Source: Pseudomonas oleovorans subsp. oleovorans
GTDB taxonomy: Bacteria > Pseudomonadota > Gammaproteobacteria > Pseudomonadales > Pseudomonadaceae
DNA length: 64,000 bases
NCBI RefSeq assembly: GCF_002197815.1
Contig: NZ_NIUB01000008.1
Span: forward strand, 93,913-157,912
Direction: 5' to 3'
The position numbers and the translations under genes are program-made. Positions 47,869-57,575 of the stretch are shown here, one piece after another (the stretch's first letter is position 1; each line of letters opens with the position of its first letter). The notes beneath the pieces were generated by a model that was not told the DNA's origin, ran no database searches, and worked only from the letters and a program-made list of their open reading frames with translations.

Positions 47869-48933
47869 TTATTCGGCGGACACCGGCTCGGTACGCGGCC
47901 AGGCGTTGATCACCGCCTTGAACAGGGTGGCCAGCGGAATGGCGAAGAACACGCCCCAGAAGCCCCACAGCCCGCCGAACAACAGCACCGCGCAGATGAT
48001 CGCCACCGGGTGCAGGTTGACTGCCTCGGAAAACAGCAGCGGCACCAGCACGTTGCCATCGAGCGCCTGGATGATGCCGTAGATCACCATCAGATAAAGG
48101 AACTGATCACTCCAGCCCCACTGGAACAGGCCGATCAGCGCCACCGGCACGGTCACCACCACCGCGCCGATATAAGGCACCACCACCGACAGGCCGACCA
48201 GCAAAGCCAGCAGCGCGGCATAGTTGAGGCCGAGGAAGGCGAAGGCGATATAGGTGACCACCCCGCAGATGATGATCTCGATGAACTTGCCACGGATGTA
48301 GTTGGCGATCTGCTGGTTCATCTCCTGCGCGACCTGCGTGATCAATGCGCGCTCGCGCGGCAGGTAGCTGCGGAACCACTGGCCGATTTGCTCGCGATCC
48401 TTGAGGAAGAAGAACACCAGGATCGGCACCAGCACCAGGTAGATCATCACGCTGACCAGCATCGGCAGGCTGGACAGGGAGAATGACAACGCCCACTGGC
48501 CGAACTTGCCAGCTTCGCCGCGCATGCTGTCGATCAGCTGCACGACCTGCGCGTCGGTGATCAGGTTCGGGTAGCGCTCCGGCAGCAGCAGGAACACCGA
48601 CTGCCATTCGGCGGCCATACGCGGCAGTTCATTGAACAGCGTACTCAACTGCTGCCAGAGCAGTGGCATCAGCACCAGCAGAAACACCGTCAGGCCGCCC
48701 ATGAACAGGGTGAACACCAGCCAGACCGCCAGCACCTGCGGCACTTTCAAGCGCTCCAGGCCGTTGACCAACCCCTGCATGAGAAAGGCCAGCACCAGGC
48801 CGGTCAGCACCGGCGCGAGCATGCCGCCGAGCGTCAGCACCAGCGCAAAGCCCAGCACCAGCAGCACAGCCAGCACCACGGCCTGCTCATCGGAGAAGTA
48901 GCGATGCAGCCAACTACGCAAAACCTTGACCAT
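47869..48933 (-). CDS. AI-2E/PerM family membrane protein
   Basis: 354 residues with about eight hydrophobic segments; LVPILVFFFLKDREQIGQWF and PYIGAVVVTVPVALIGL are typical of the PerM (AI-2E transporter) family. Members include proteins exporting autoinducer or sodium; function here unknown. It is in the gene order bcp-perM-tusA-bepA known from P. aeruginosa. Convergent with bcp. Confidence 0.9.
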   Translation of the reverse strand: MVKVLRSWLHRYFSDEQAVVLAVLLVLGFALVLTLGGMLAPVLTGLVLAFLMQGLVNGLERLKVPQVLAVWLVFTLFMGGLTVFLLVLMPLLWQQLSTLFNELPRMAAEWQSVFLLLPERYPNLITDAQVVQLIDSMRGEAGKFGQWALSFSLSSLPMLVSVMIYLVLVPILVFFFLKDREQIGQWFRSYLPRERALITQVAQEMNQQIANYIRGKFIEIIICGVVTYIAFAFLGLNYAALLALLVGLSVVVPYIGAVVVTVPVALIGLFQWGWSDQFLYLMVIYGIIQALDGNVLVPLLFSEAVNLHPVAIICAVLLFGGLWGFWGVFFAIPLATLFKAVINAWPRTEPVSAE

Positions 48934-49047
48934 CAGAATTCCTTAACGCAGAGAAATGCCGGTTCCTTCACTACGCCCGCCATATGAAAAATGGCGCACG
49001 CCGCGCATGAATGACCACCGGGATATGTTTCAAGCTACAACAGCTGC

Positions 49048-49287
49048 TCAGGCCTTACGCAACCAGTAACGATAAATACCTGCCTCGACCTCTTCATGCA
49101 GCAGCGCATGGCCGGCCAGGCTGGCGAAGGCACGAAAGTCGCGCTGCGAGCCGGCGTCAGTAGCGCTGACCTTGAGCACCGCGCCACTGGCCAGGTGATT
49201 GAGCTCGAGCTTGGCCTTGAGCAAGGGCAGCGGGCAGTTCAGCCCGCAGGCATCGAGTTCAGCATCGAAAGCCGGTACGTCTGTCAT
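49048..49287 (-). CDS. TusA-family sulfur carrier/sulfurtransferase
   Basis: 79 residues. CGLNCPLPLLKAK has the CPxP motif with the acceptor Cys18. The family relays persulfide sulfur; the P. aeruginosa orthologue at this locus (PA1006 as I recall) is needed for molybdenum homeostasis and nitrate respiration. Located 114 bp upstream of perM on the same strand and divergent from bepA. Confidence 0.92.
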   Translation of the reverse strand: MTDVPAFDAELDACGLNCPLPLLKAKLELNHLASGAVLKVSATDAGSQRDFRAFASLAGHALLHEEVEAGIYRYWLRKA

Positions 49288-49395
49288 CGTCTACTCCTGA
49301 TAGGTCGGCTAGGATACCCAAGCCGCCACAACCCTGGCCAGCGCGGTAGCTGGCCGGCTACAGTAACGCCTTTGCCGCCCGAGAGCCCTGAGTGC

Positions 49396-50829
49396 ATGAC
49401 TTTTCTGCGCCCCACCCTGCTGACGCTGGCCTGCCTGTTCGCCGCCCACACGGGTGCCAGTGACCTGCCGTCGCTAGGCGACGCCAGCTCCTCGATCGTC
49501 TCGCCCCAGCAAGAACACCAGCTCGGCCGTGCCTGGCTCGGCCTGCTGCGTGGTCAGGTTTCGCAGCTGGACGACCCGCAACTGAAGGATTTCGTCGAGT
49601 CCAGCGTCTATCGCCTGTCGGAAACCAGCCAGCTGCAGGACCGCCGCCTGGAGTTCGTCCTGCTCAACAGCCCGCAACTCAACGCCTTTGCCGCACCGGG
49701 CGGAATCGTCGGGGTCAACGGCGGCCTGTTCCTCTATGCGCAGACCGAAGCCGAATACGCCTCGGTCATGGCGCACGAATTGGCGCACTTGTCGCAGCGC
49801 CACTTCGCCCGTGGCGTCGAGGCCCAGCAACGCATGCAGCTGCCAATGATGGCGGCCATGCTCGCCGGCATTGTCGCCGCGGCGGCCGGCGCCGGCGATG
49901 CCGGCATGGCAGCGATCATGTCGACCCAGGCCGCTGCCATTCAGGAACAACGGCGTTTCTCCCGGCAGAACGAACAGGAGGCCGACCGCATTGGCCTGGT
50001 CAACCTGGAAAAGGCCGGCTACGACCCACGCGCCATGCCGCTGATGTTCGAACGGCTGATGCGTCAGTACCGTTACGACGCCCGCCCGCCGGAATTCCTG
50101 CTGACCCACCCGGTGTCGGAATCGCGTATTGCCGACACCCGCAACCGCGCCGAGCAGTACCCGGCCACAGGCCGCGCAGACAGCTTGCGCTACCAGTTGA
50201 TGCGCGCCCGCGTGCAACTGACCTACGAAGAGACGCCGGGCGTTGCGGCCAAGCGCTTTCGCGCCATGCTCGACGAGAACCCTGGCCTCGATGCCGCACG
50301 CTACGGCCTGGTACTGGCGCAGATGAAAACCGGCCAACTCGCCGAAGCCGGTGAAACCCTGGCGCCGCTACTGAGCAAGAGCCCGGACGACATCACCTAC
50401 AACCTGGCGCAGATCGAGCTGGATATGGCGGCCAATCGCCTGGACGCCGCCGAGCGTCGTCTGGAGCGCATGTTCACCCACTACCCGAGCAACTACCCGT
50501 TGCAGCAGGCTCGCGTCGATCTGCTGCTCAAGCAGCAACGCATCGCCGATGCCGAGCGCGCCCTGGACAATCTGCTCAAGACTCGCGCCAAGGACCCGGA
50601 CGTCTGGTATCAGGTCGCCGAGGTGCGTGGCCTGAGTGGCAATACCATCGGCCTGCACCAGGCACGCGCGGAGTTCTTCGCCCTGGTCGGCGACTACAAC
50701 CAGGCCATCGAGCAGCTGGACTTCGCCAAGCGCCGCGCCAGCAACAACTTCCAGCTGGCCTCGCGCATCGATGCCCGTCAGCGCGAGCTCTCCGAGGAGA
50801 AGCGCCTGGTCGAGCAGATGCTGCGCTGA
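49396..50829 (+). CDS. bepA: BepA/YfgC-like periplasmic M48 metalloprotease with TPR domain
   Basis: 477 residues: signal peptide (MTFLRPTLLTLACLFAAHTGA), M48 protease domain with zinc motif HELAH (His127, Glu128, His131) and third ligand in NEQEADRIG, then TPR repeats from about residue 300 (PDDITYNLAQIELDMAANRL onward). Acts as protease and chaperone in outer membrane protein assembly (LptD, BAM). ATG at 49396 is chosen because it begins the signal peptide; upstream in-frame sequence is antisense to tusA. Confidence 0.94.
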   Translation: MTFLRPTLLTLACLFAAHTGASDLPSLGDASSSIVSPQQEHQLGRAWLGLLRGQVSQLDDPQLKDFVESSVYRLSETSQLQDRRLEFVLLNSPQLNAFAAPGGIVGVNGGLFLYAQTEAEYASVMAHELAHLSQRHFARGVEAQQRMQLPMMAAMLAGIVAAAAGAGDAGMAAIMSTQAAAIQEQRRFSRQNEQEADRIGLVNLEKAGYDPRAMPLMFERLMRQYRYDARPPEFLLTHPVSESRIADTRNRAEQYPATGRADSLRYQLMRARVQLTYEETPGVAAKRFRAMLDENPGLDAARYGLVLAQMKTGQLAEAGETLAPLLSKSPDDITYNLAQIELDMAANRLDAAERRLERMFTHYPSNYPLQQARVDLLLKQQRIADAERALDNLLKTRAKDPDVWYQVAEVRGLSGNTIGLHQARAEFFALVGDYNQAIEQLDFAKRRASNNFQLASRIDARQRELSEEKRLVEQMLR

Positions 50830-50960
50830 TCCGGAGCATGGCGGTGCGGTGCGCGCACCGATAACGGCGTGGTAGCGCAGATGCAATCCGGGACATCGGC
50901 GGCAAATTCCCCGGATTTCATTGGGCTACGTAAGCCTGTGAATACCGCCCTACAAAAAGA

Positions 50961-51170
50961 AGCCCCGCACTTGGCGTAATGCTGTTCACTTAAGGTTGCA
51001 CACGTTTGGCTCCCCTCTCCCATTTATGGGAGAGGGGCTGGGGGAGAGGGCAGAAAACACCTCAAAACTGCCAGTTTCCCCCTCTCCCTAACCCTCTCCC
51101 CGGAGGGGCGAGGGGACTGATCGAGCTCGACCGTTTCTTAAGTGAACAGCATTACGCACTTGGCGGGGCT
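50961..51170. terminator. convergent terminator of bepA and gdhB, split by a MITE
   Basis: AGCCCCGC at 50961-50968 and GCGGGGCT at 51163-51170, flanked outside by AAAAAGA and CTTTTCTTT. Removing the MITE and one target copy gives a compact bidirectional hairpin GCCCCGC-ACTTG-GCGGGGC. In the present state the arms are about 195 bp apart. Confidence 0.75.
50966..51165. mobile_element. IS4-like MITE with 11-bp target duplication
   Basis: A 178-bp element (50977-51154) with perfect 18-bp terminal inverted repeats TAATGCTGTTCACTTAAG / CTTAAGTGAACAGCATTA, flanked by the direct repeat CGCACTTGGCG at 50966-50976 and 51155-51165. The ends resemble the IS4 terminal repeat (TAATGCCGATCAGTTAAG) and the 11-bp duplication is the IS4-family size. 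There is no transposase; the interior consists of the ctctccc/gggagagg repeats. Confidence 0.88.
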
Positions 51171-51190
51171 CTTTTCTTTCAGCGCACGGC

Positions 51191-54100
51191 TCAGGCGCTT
51201 TGCGCCAGGTCCATCAGCTCGCGGTTGGCCACCGCGTACATGGCGTAGTCGGTGCCGGTCGCCGAACGCAGCTCGGTCAGCATCGCCTTCCAGCGGTCGA
51301 CCAGGCGTTGATGCTGATCGAGCCACAGGGCCACGCGCGCTTCGATCTCCTGCGGACCGTCAGCCATCTGCAGCACCGACACGGTAATCGCACGCTGCTG
51401 CCAGTCCAGATCGTCACGGAAGGCCTCGCGGGCCAGCGCCTGCCAGTTGTTCTCCACCGGCAGGTTAGTGATCTGCTGCAGGTACCAAGACAGCTCAAGC
51501 GCACCGCCCACGGCGAAGTAGGCCGTCGCCACCTCACTGGTGTCCTTGCCGGTGACATCCGCCGCTTCGATGATCGGCAGCAGCGTGTACAGATGGCTGG
51601 TGCCGGCGACCACGCGCGCCAGCTCCTCCGGCGTACCGGCCTCGACGAAGCTCTGGTAGCGCGCCAGCCACTGCTCACGGGCCGGGCCTTCGAGCAGTTC
51701 GTCCAGACGGCCGACCAGCGCCTCGATACGCGGTGCGAAATGCGCCACATCACGGGCAGCGTCCAGCTCGTTACGGCGGCTGCGCAGGAACCAGCGCGTC
51801 GCGCGACGGCCCAGGCGCATCAACTCGTCCATCAGCTGCAACTGCAGCTCGGCCGGCACCTTGTAGTCCAGCGCCTCGATCTGCGCCCACCAGTGCGGCA
51901 GGCGGAACAGGTCACGCACGATCACGTAGGCGCCGGCGACGTTGGCCGCACTCATGCCGGTGGACTCCTTCAGGCGTTGCACGAAGGTGATGCCCATGTG
52001 GTTGACCAGATCGTTGGCGATCTGCGTGCTGACGATCTCGCGCTTGAGGCGATGGCGACGCATGGCATCGCCGAACTTCTCGGTGAGGATCGCCGGGAAG
52101 GCGGTTTCCATCTCGCGCGCCAGGTAGTCGTCATCCGGCACCTGGGATTTGAGCAGCGACTCCTTGAGGTCGATCTTGCTGTAGGAGATCAATACCGACA
52201 GTTCCGGACGAGTCAGGCCACGGCCACTGGCCGCGCGCTCGTTAAGTTCTTCATCAGACGGCAGAAACTCCAGCGCACGATCCAGCTTGCCGGCAGCCTC
52301 CAGCGCATTCATCAGGCGCTTGTATTCGCTGATGCGCTCGCGGGCACGACGCTCGGCCAGCGACAACGCCTGGGTCTGCTTGTAGTTGTTGCCGAGTACC
52401 AGCTCGGACACATCGTCGGTCATCTCGGCCAGCAGCTTGTTGCGCTGTTTGCCGGTCATATCGCCGGCAGCGACGATTTCACCGAGCAGGATCTTGATGT
52501 TCACTTCGTGGTCGGAGCAGTCCACGCCGCCGGCGTTGTCGATGAAGTCGGTGTTGCTGGCGCCGCCATGCAGGCCGAACTCGACGCGACCGAGCTGGGT
52601 CATGCCCAGGTTGCCGCCCTCGCCCACCACCTTGGCGCGCAGCTCGCAGCCATCCACGCGCAAAGCGTCGTTGGCCTTGTCGCCGACGTCAGCGTGACTT
52701 TCCTTGCTCGACTTGACGTAAGTGCCAATGCCGCCGTTCCACAGCAGGTCGACCGGGGCCTTGAGCAGCACGTTGAGCAGCTCGGTGGGCGCCAGCTTGT
52801 CGGCGGCGATATCAAAGCGCGCCTTCATCTGCGGGGTAATGGTGATGCTCTTGGCGCTGCGCAGGAAGATGCCGCCACCTTCGGAAATGAGCTTGGCGTC
52901 GTAGTCGGCCCAGCTCGAACGCGGCAGCTCGAACAGACGCTTGCGCTCGGCGAAGCTCTTGGCCGCATCCGGGTTTGGGTCGATAAAGATGTGCATGTGG
53001 TTGAAGGCGGCCACCAGTTGCAGCTTGTCCGACAGCAGCATGCCGTTGCCGAACACGTCGCCGGCCATGTCGCCGATGCCGATCACGGTGACGTTGTCCT
53101 TCTGCACGTCGATGCCGCGCTCGCGGAAGTGACGCTGCACCGAGACCCAGGCACCCTTGGCGGTGATGCCCATGCCCTTGTGGTCATAGCCGGCCGAACC
53201 GCCGGAAGCGAAGGCGTCGCCGAGCCAGAAGCCGTACTCGGCAGCGATGCCGTTGGCGATGTCGGAGAAGGTTGCGGTGCCCTTGTCCGCCGCTACCACC
53301 AGATAGGGGTCATCGGCGTCGTGGCGTACGACGTTTTGCGGCGGTACTACCTCGCCTTCCTTGAGGTTGTCAGTGATGTCCAGCAGGCCGCTGATGAAGA
53401 TGCGGTAGCAGGCGATGCCCTCGGCCATCACCTCGTCACGCGAACCGCCGACTGGCATCTTGCGCGGCACGAAGCCGCCCTTGGCGCCCATCGGCACGAT
53501 CACCGCGTTCTTCACCTGCTGCGCCTTGACCAGGCCGAGCACCTCGGTACGGAAGTCTTCCTCGCGGTCCGACCAGCGCAGGCCGCCGCGGGCCACGTCG
53601 CCGAAGCGCAGGTGCACGCCCTCGACGCGCGGGCTGTAGACGAAGATCTCGAACTTCGGCACCGGCCGCGGAATCTCCGGGATCAGGCGCGGGCTGAGCT
53701 TGAAGCTGAAATAGGATTTGGCCGCGCCGTAGGCGTCGGTCTGGAAGAAGTTGGTACGCAGGGTCGCCTTGATCAGGTCCAAGTAACGACGCAGGATGCG
53801 GTCTTCGTTGAGCACGGCGACGTTGTCCAGCGCGGCGAGGATGGCCTGTTCGAGTTTCTGCTGCTTGTCTTCCAGGTCTTCGGCAGTGAGCTTGCGCGCG
53901 AGGTAGAAACGGGTGCGGAACAGGCGCACCAGCTCCTTGGCGATATCGGCATGGTTGATCAGGGTCGCGGCGATGTAACTGAGGTCGAAGCCCAGGCGAA
54001 TCTGCTTGAGATAACGCGCATAGGCGCGCAGCAAAGCAACGTCGCGCCAGGGCATAGCAGTAGTCAGCACCAGGCGGTTGAAGGCGTCGTTCTCGGCATC

Positions 54101-56032
54101 GCCACGGACGATATGAATGAAGGCGTCCTGCAAGGTGTCGTTGAGCTGCTGGATGTCGACATCCAGGCCTTCGGCGTAGGTGAAGGCGAAGTCGTGAATC
54201 CAGAATTCGCGGCCATCGGCGCGGCGCAGCTTGTAGGGGAACTCGCCAAGCACGCGCAGGCCGAGGTTCTCCAGAATCGGCAGCACGTCGGACAGCGGCA
54301 GCGGTGTATCGGCGTGATACAGCTTGCAGTGCAGTTGCTGCCCTGTCTGGGCCAATGGCTGGTAGAAGCTCATCACCAGCGGCTTGTCGTTGCTCAGGCT
54401 GAGCAGGTGCTGCATGTCCACCACTGCCGAGTGCGGGGCGAAGCGCTCGCGGTAGCCGGCCGGGAAGCCGCCGGGGAATTCGGCCAGGACGTTGGTGCCC
54501 TGGGCTTCGCCGAGGCTTTCGACCATCAGGCTGGCGTAGTCGTCCTTCCACGAACGGCAGGCCTGGATGACCTCCTTCTCTAGAAGCACGGGGTCGATCT
54601 GGGTCTTGTTCTTCGGGTCGACGCGCAGGATGAACTGCACGCGTGCCAGCACCGACTCGGAGAAGAAGGTCCAGAACTCGCAATCGGTGGCCTGCAGGCG
54701 CTCCATCAGCACCTGCTGGATCTTCATCCGGGTTTCGGTGGAGTAGACGTCGCGCGGCACATAGGCCAGGCAGTAGCAGAAGCGGCCATAGGGATCGCGG
54801 CGCAGGAACACGCGGATCTTGTTGCGCTCCTGAATCTGCACGATGGACAGCGCGGTGTTGAACAGGTCATCCACCGGGGTCTGGAACAGGTCGTCGCGCG
54901 GCAACACTTCCAGTACCTGGGCCAGTTCCTTGCCCAGGTGGGCGCTGCTGTCGAAGCCCGAACGCTGCTTGATCACATCCACCTTGCGGCGGATGTAGGG
55001 GATGTTACACACGCTCTCGGCGTACACCGCCGAAGTGTACAGCCCCATGAAACGGCATTCCTTGATCACATTGCCCTTGACATCGAGCTCACGGATGGAG
55101 ACGAAATCCGGGTAGGCCGGACGGTGCACACGGCTCGGCACTGCGGCCTTGGCGAAGGACAGCAACTGCGGTTCGCGCAGGTAGGCCACCGCCTCCGGTT
55201 CGATATGCAGCTCCTCGGCGGATAAGCCGGTGCGCAGGCGCTTGGACAGACCCAGCAGGGATTTCTCGTCATAGACCATGCTGCCGCCATCGGCAGTCGG
55301 CGCAACGGTGAACTCCTCATAGCCGAGGAAGGTGAAATGGTTGTCCAGCAACCAGTTCAGGTAGACCTTGATTTCATCCAGCTCGGTCTTGTCCACCTTG
55401 AGCTTGGCGCGATCCAGCCAGGCCAGCAGCTCACGCACCTTGGCCTTCATCGGCTGGAAGTCGGCAACGCTCATACGCACGTCGCCGAAGACTTCGTGAA
55501 TGGATTTCTCCAGGGTTTTCAGCTCGGCCGCACTGGAGCAACGGTCGATTTCCAAAAACATCAACGCTTCGTGCAGCACGCCCTCGCCCTGGGTGCCGCG
55601 CGGAAGGATTTCCAGCAACTGGCCGTTCTGGTCACGGCGTACGCTGAACACACTGTTCTGCAGGGTGTGAATGCTGTAACCATGGCGGTTGAGCTCCATG
55701 CGCACCGAGTCGACCAGAAACGGAATGTCGCCATGCAGGATTTCCACCGCGGTGTGGGTGGACTGCCAGCCGTGCTTCTCGTAATCGGGGTTGAACGCGC
55801 GTACCTGCGGCTTGGCGTGATCGAACTGCTCCAGCATGCGCCAGGCCGACAGGGTGCAGCCGACCAGGTCGGACAGGCGCCGCTGGGTCAACTCTTCAAG
55901 GGCGATGATGCCGAAGAACTGTTCGGCGAACAGGGCTACTTGTGGCAGCGCCTGCTCACTCACGTACTGTGCCAGGGCCGCTTGCAGTTGGTGCTGGAAG
56001 TCGGCTTTGCTGGCCGCCGTAAAGAACGCCAT
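51191..56032 (-). CDS. gdhB: NAD-specific glutamate dehydrogenase, giant (180-kDa) class
   Basis: 1613 residues, the normal size of the L_180 class. Catabolic enzyme: glutamate + NAD to 2-oxoglutarate + ammonia + NADH. The N-terminal half contains ACT-like regulatory regions; the dehydrogenase core in the middle shows GDVARGGLRWSDREEDFRTE and IVPMGAKGGFVPRKMP with the catalytic lysine region, and GIGDMAGDVFGNGML of the NAD-binding part. C-terminal about 450 residues are the helical domain of this class. A long antisense open frame over the gene is a codon-bias shadow. Its terminator region carries the MITE described at 50966. Confidence 0.96.
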   Translation of the reverse strand: MAFFTAASKADFQHQLQAALAQYVSEQALPQVALFAEQFFGIIALEELTQRRLSDLVGCTLSAWRMLEQFDHAKPQVRAFNPDYEKHGWQSTHTAVEILHGDIPFLVDSVRMELNRHGYSIHTLQNSVFSVRRDQNGQLLEILPRGTQGEGVLHEALMFLEIDRCSSAAELKTLEKSIHEVFGDVRMSVADFQPMKAKVRELLAWLDRAKLKVDKTELDEIKVYLNWLLDNHFTFLGYEEFTVAPTADGGSMVYDEKSLLGLSKRLRTGLSAEELHIEPEAVAYLREPQLLSFAKAAVPSRVHRPAYPDFVSIRELDVKGNVIKECRFMGLYTSAVYAESVCNIPYIRRKVDVIKQRSGFDSSAHLGKELAQVLEVLPRDDLFQTPVDDLFNTALSIVQIQERNKIRVFLRRDPYGRFCYCLAYVPRDVYSTETRMKIQQVLMERLQATDCEFWTFFSESVLARVQFILRVDPKNKTQIDPVLLEKEVIQACRSWKDDYASLMVESLGEAQGTNVLAEFPGGFPAGYRERFAPHSAVVDMQHLLSLSNDKPLVMSFYQPLAQTGQQLHCKLYHADTPLPLSDVLPILENLGLRVLGEFPYKLRRADGREFWIHDFAFTYAEGLDVDIQQLNDTLQDAFIHIVRGDAENDAFNRLVLTTAMPWRDVALLRAYARYLKQIRLGFDLSYIAATLINHADIAKELVRLFRTRFYLARKLTAEDLEDKQQKLEQAILAALDNVAVLNEDRILRRYLDLIKATLRTNFFQTDAYGAAKSYFSFKLSPRLIPEIPRPVPKFEIFVYSPRVEGVHLRFGDVARGGLRWSDREEDFRTEVLGLVKAQQVKNAVIVPMGAKGGFVPRKMPVGGSRDEVMAEGIACYRIFISGLLDITDNLKEGEVVPPQNVVRHDADDPYLVVAADKGTATFSDIANGIAAEYGFWLGDAFASGGSAGYDHKGMGITAKGAWVSVQRHFRERGIDVQKDNVTVIGIGDMAGDVFGNGMLLSDKLQLVAAFNHMHIFIDPNPDAAKSFAERKRLFELPRSSWADYDAKLISEGGGIFLRSAKSITITPQMKARFDIAADKLAPTELLNVLLKAPVDLLWNGGIGTYVKSSKESHADVGDKANDALRVDGCELRAKVVGEGGNLGMTQLGRVEFGLHGGASNTDFIDNAGGVDCSDHEVNIKILLGEIVAAGDMTGKQRNKLLAEMTDDVSELVLGNNYKQTQALSLAERRARERISEYKRLMNALEAAGKLDRALEFLPSDEELNERAASGRGLTRPELSVLISYSKIDLKESLLKSQVPDDDYLAREMETAFPAILTEKFGDAMRRHRLKREIVSTQIANDLVNHMGITFVQRLKESTGMSAANVAGAYVIVRDLFRLPHWWAQIEALDYKVPAELQLQLMDELMRLGRRATRWFLRSRRNELDAARDVAHFAPRIEALVGRLDELLEGPAREQWLARYQSFVEAGTPEELARVVAGTSHLYTLLPIIEAADVTGKDTSEVATAYFAVGGALELSWYLQQITNLPVENNWQALAREAFRDDLDWQQRAITVSVLQMADGPQEIEARVALWLDQHQRLVDRWKAMLTELRSATGTDYAMYAVANRELMDLAQSA

Positions 56033-56462
56033 GGCTGTGCTCCATTGGGCTGTTGGTTCGACAGGACGTCTGGATTGCTGTCGCAGGGTGTTAGTTCAAC
56101 GTTAGTCCATGAAGCGACGATGACACTGACGAGTCGCATGCGGACCGGCGTGAAAGGCGCGACCAATGAGTCACGCATAGCCGTTGAGCTTAACGAGGGT
56201 TGGCCTGCAACCGCTTGCGGCGCTGCGACATTTTCTTTCAAGGCTGCACCGATACGGTGCACGACAAGCTGTCAGCCCCAGAAACTGGCTAGCCGCTGGG
56301 GCGGACAAAGGGCCACGACGGCGGCAAAAGCACCTCTGATTTCTGTTGCCAGACTGTTCACGACCCGCGCCGCCGATAGCGGCTCAAGCGGCAAATGCAG
56401 TAAAGTCGGCGGTCTGCACGCGCGGCCTCGCAAGCCCGCTCATCCGCCAGAAGAGCCCGACG
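56033..56462. other. divergent gdhB-moxR spacer
   Basis: 430 bp without a gene. It must hold promoters for both directions. An imperfect inverted repeat CAGCCCCAGAAA...CGCTGGGGCGG lies at 56273-56303. No recognised operator or RNA. Confidence 0.4.
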
Positions 56463-57422
56463 ATGGAACACCGTGAAGCGCTGGTCGCGTTACGCCAATT
56501 TCTCTCCACCCAGATTCTCGGCCAGGACAAGCTTATCGAGCGCCTGCTGATCGCCCTGCTCGCCGACGGCCATCTGCTGGTCGAAGGCGCACCTGGTCTG
56601 GCCAAGACCAAGGCGATCAAGGAGCTGGCCGAAGGCATCGAAGGCGAGTTCCATCGCATCCAGTTCACCCCGGATCTGCTCCCGGCGGATATCACCGGCA
56701 CCGAGATCTACCGTCCGGAAACCGGCAGCTTCGTGTTCCAGCAGGGGCCTATCTTCCACAACCTGGTGCTGGCCGACGAGATCAACCGTGCCCCGGCCAA
56801 AGTGCAGTCGGCACTGCTCGAGGCCATGGCCGAGCGCCAGGTCTCGGTGGGCCGCTCGACTTACGACCTGTCGCCGCTGTTTCTGGTCATGGCCACGCAG
56901 AACCCCATCGAGCAAGAAGGCACCTACCCGCTGCCAGAAGCGCAGCTCGACCGTTTTCTGATGCATGTGAAAATCGGTTTCCCTGACGCGGCGGTGGAGC
57001 GCAAGATTCTCGCTCAGGCCCGTGGTGATGCGCTCAACGGTGAGGCCAAACCCGAGCACCGGGTCAGCCAGCAGGCGGTGTTCGCCGCGCGCAAGGAAAT
57101 TCTCGGCCTGTACATGGCCGATGCCGTGGAGGAGTACCTGGTGCAACTGGTGATGGCCAGCCGCACCCCGGCCAAGTTCGATGCCGAGCTGGCTGACTGG
57201 ATCGCCTATGGCGCCAGCCCGCGCGGCTCCATCGCCCTTGACCGCTGCGCGCGCGCCCACGCCTGGCTGGCCGGGCGTGACTTCGTCAGCCCCGAGGATA
57301 TCCAGGCAGTGCTGTTCGACGTGCTGCGCCACCGCATCATCCTGTCCTTCGAGGCCGAAGCCTCGGGCGTCGATCAGGATCGCGTGATCCAGCGCATCCT
57401 CGACGTGGTGGCGGTGGCTTGA
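56463..57422 (+). CDS. MoxR-family AAA+ ATPase
   Basis: 319 residues. Walker A EGAPGLAKTKAI, Walker B LADEINRAPAKVQSALLEAM, sensor region ATQNPIEQEGTYPLPEAQLDRF. MoxR ATPases act as chaperones on VWA-domain partners, which are encoded downstream (59007, 60008). ATG 56463 starts MEHREALVALRQFL. The next gene is 153 bp away, the gap being filled by a dispersed repeat. Confidence 0.95.
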   Translation: MEHREALVALRQFLSTQILGQDKLIERLLIALLADGHLLVEGAPGLAKTKAIKELAEGIEGEFHRIQFTPDLLPADITGTEIYRPETGSFVFQQGPIFHNLVLADEINRAPAKVQSALLEAMAERQVSVGRSTYDLSPLFLVMATQNPIEQEGTYPLPEAQLDRFLMHVKIGFPDAAVERKILAQARGDALNGEAKPEHRVSQQAVFAARKEILGLYMADAVEEYLVQLVMASRTPAKFDAELADWIAYGASPRGSIALDRCARAHAWLAGRDFVSPEDIQAVLFDVLRHRIILSFEAEASGVDQDRVIQRILDVVAVA

Positions 57423-57437
57423 TGCAGCGCAATAGGC

Positions 57438-57552
57438 TTGTCTCCCCTCTCCCGCTTGCGGGAGAGGGGTCGGGGGAGAGGGCAGCGAAACGCCCCACCC
57501 TCTCCCCAGCCCTCTCCCTGCTCTTGATGAAAAGAGCCTGGGCGAGGGAGCA
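57438..57552. repeat. dispersed ctctccc/gggagagg repeat inside the moxR operon
   Basis: CTCCCCTCTCCCGCTTGCGG, then GAGAGGGGTCGGGGGAGAGG and CACCCTCTCCCCAGCCCTCT. Same repeat family as the interior of the MITE at 51007-51118. It separates moxR from the DUF58 gene in an operon whose other genes overlap. Confidence 0.75.
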
Positions 57553-57575
57553 CGACAGGATGGCGTGAGTTCGAT

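Noticed and set aside
51200..54583. Plus-strand frame of 1127 codons opposite gdhB
   Set aside because: Antisense shadow of the conserved giant glutamate dehydrogenase; composition is rich in His, Gln and Arg without domains.
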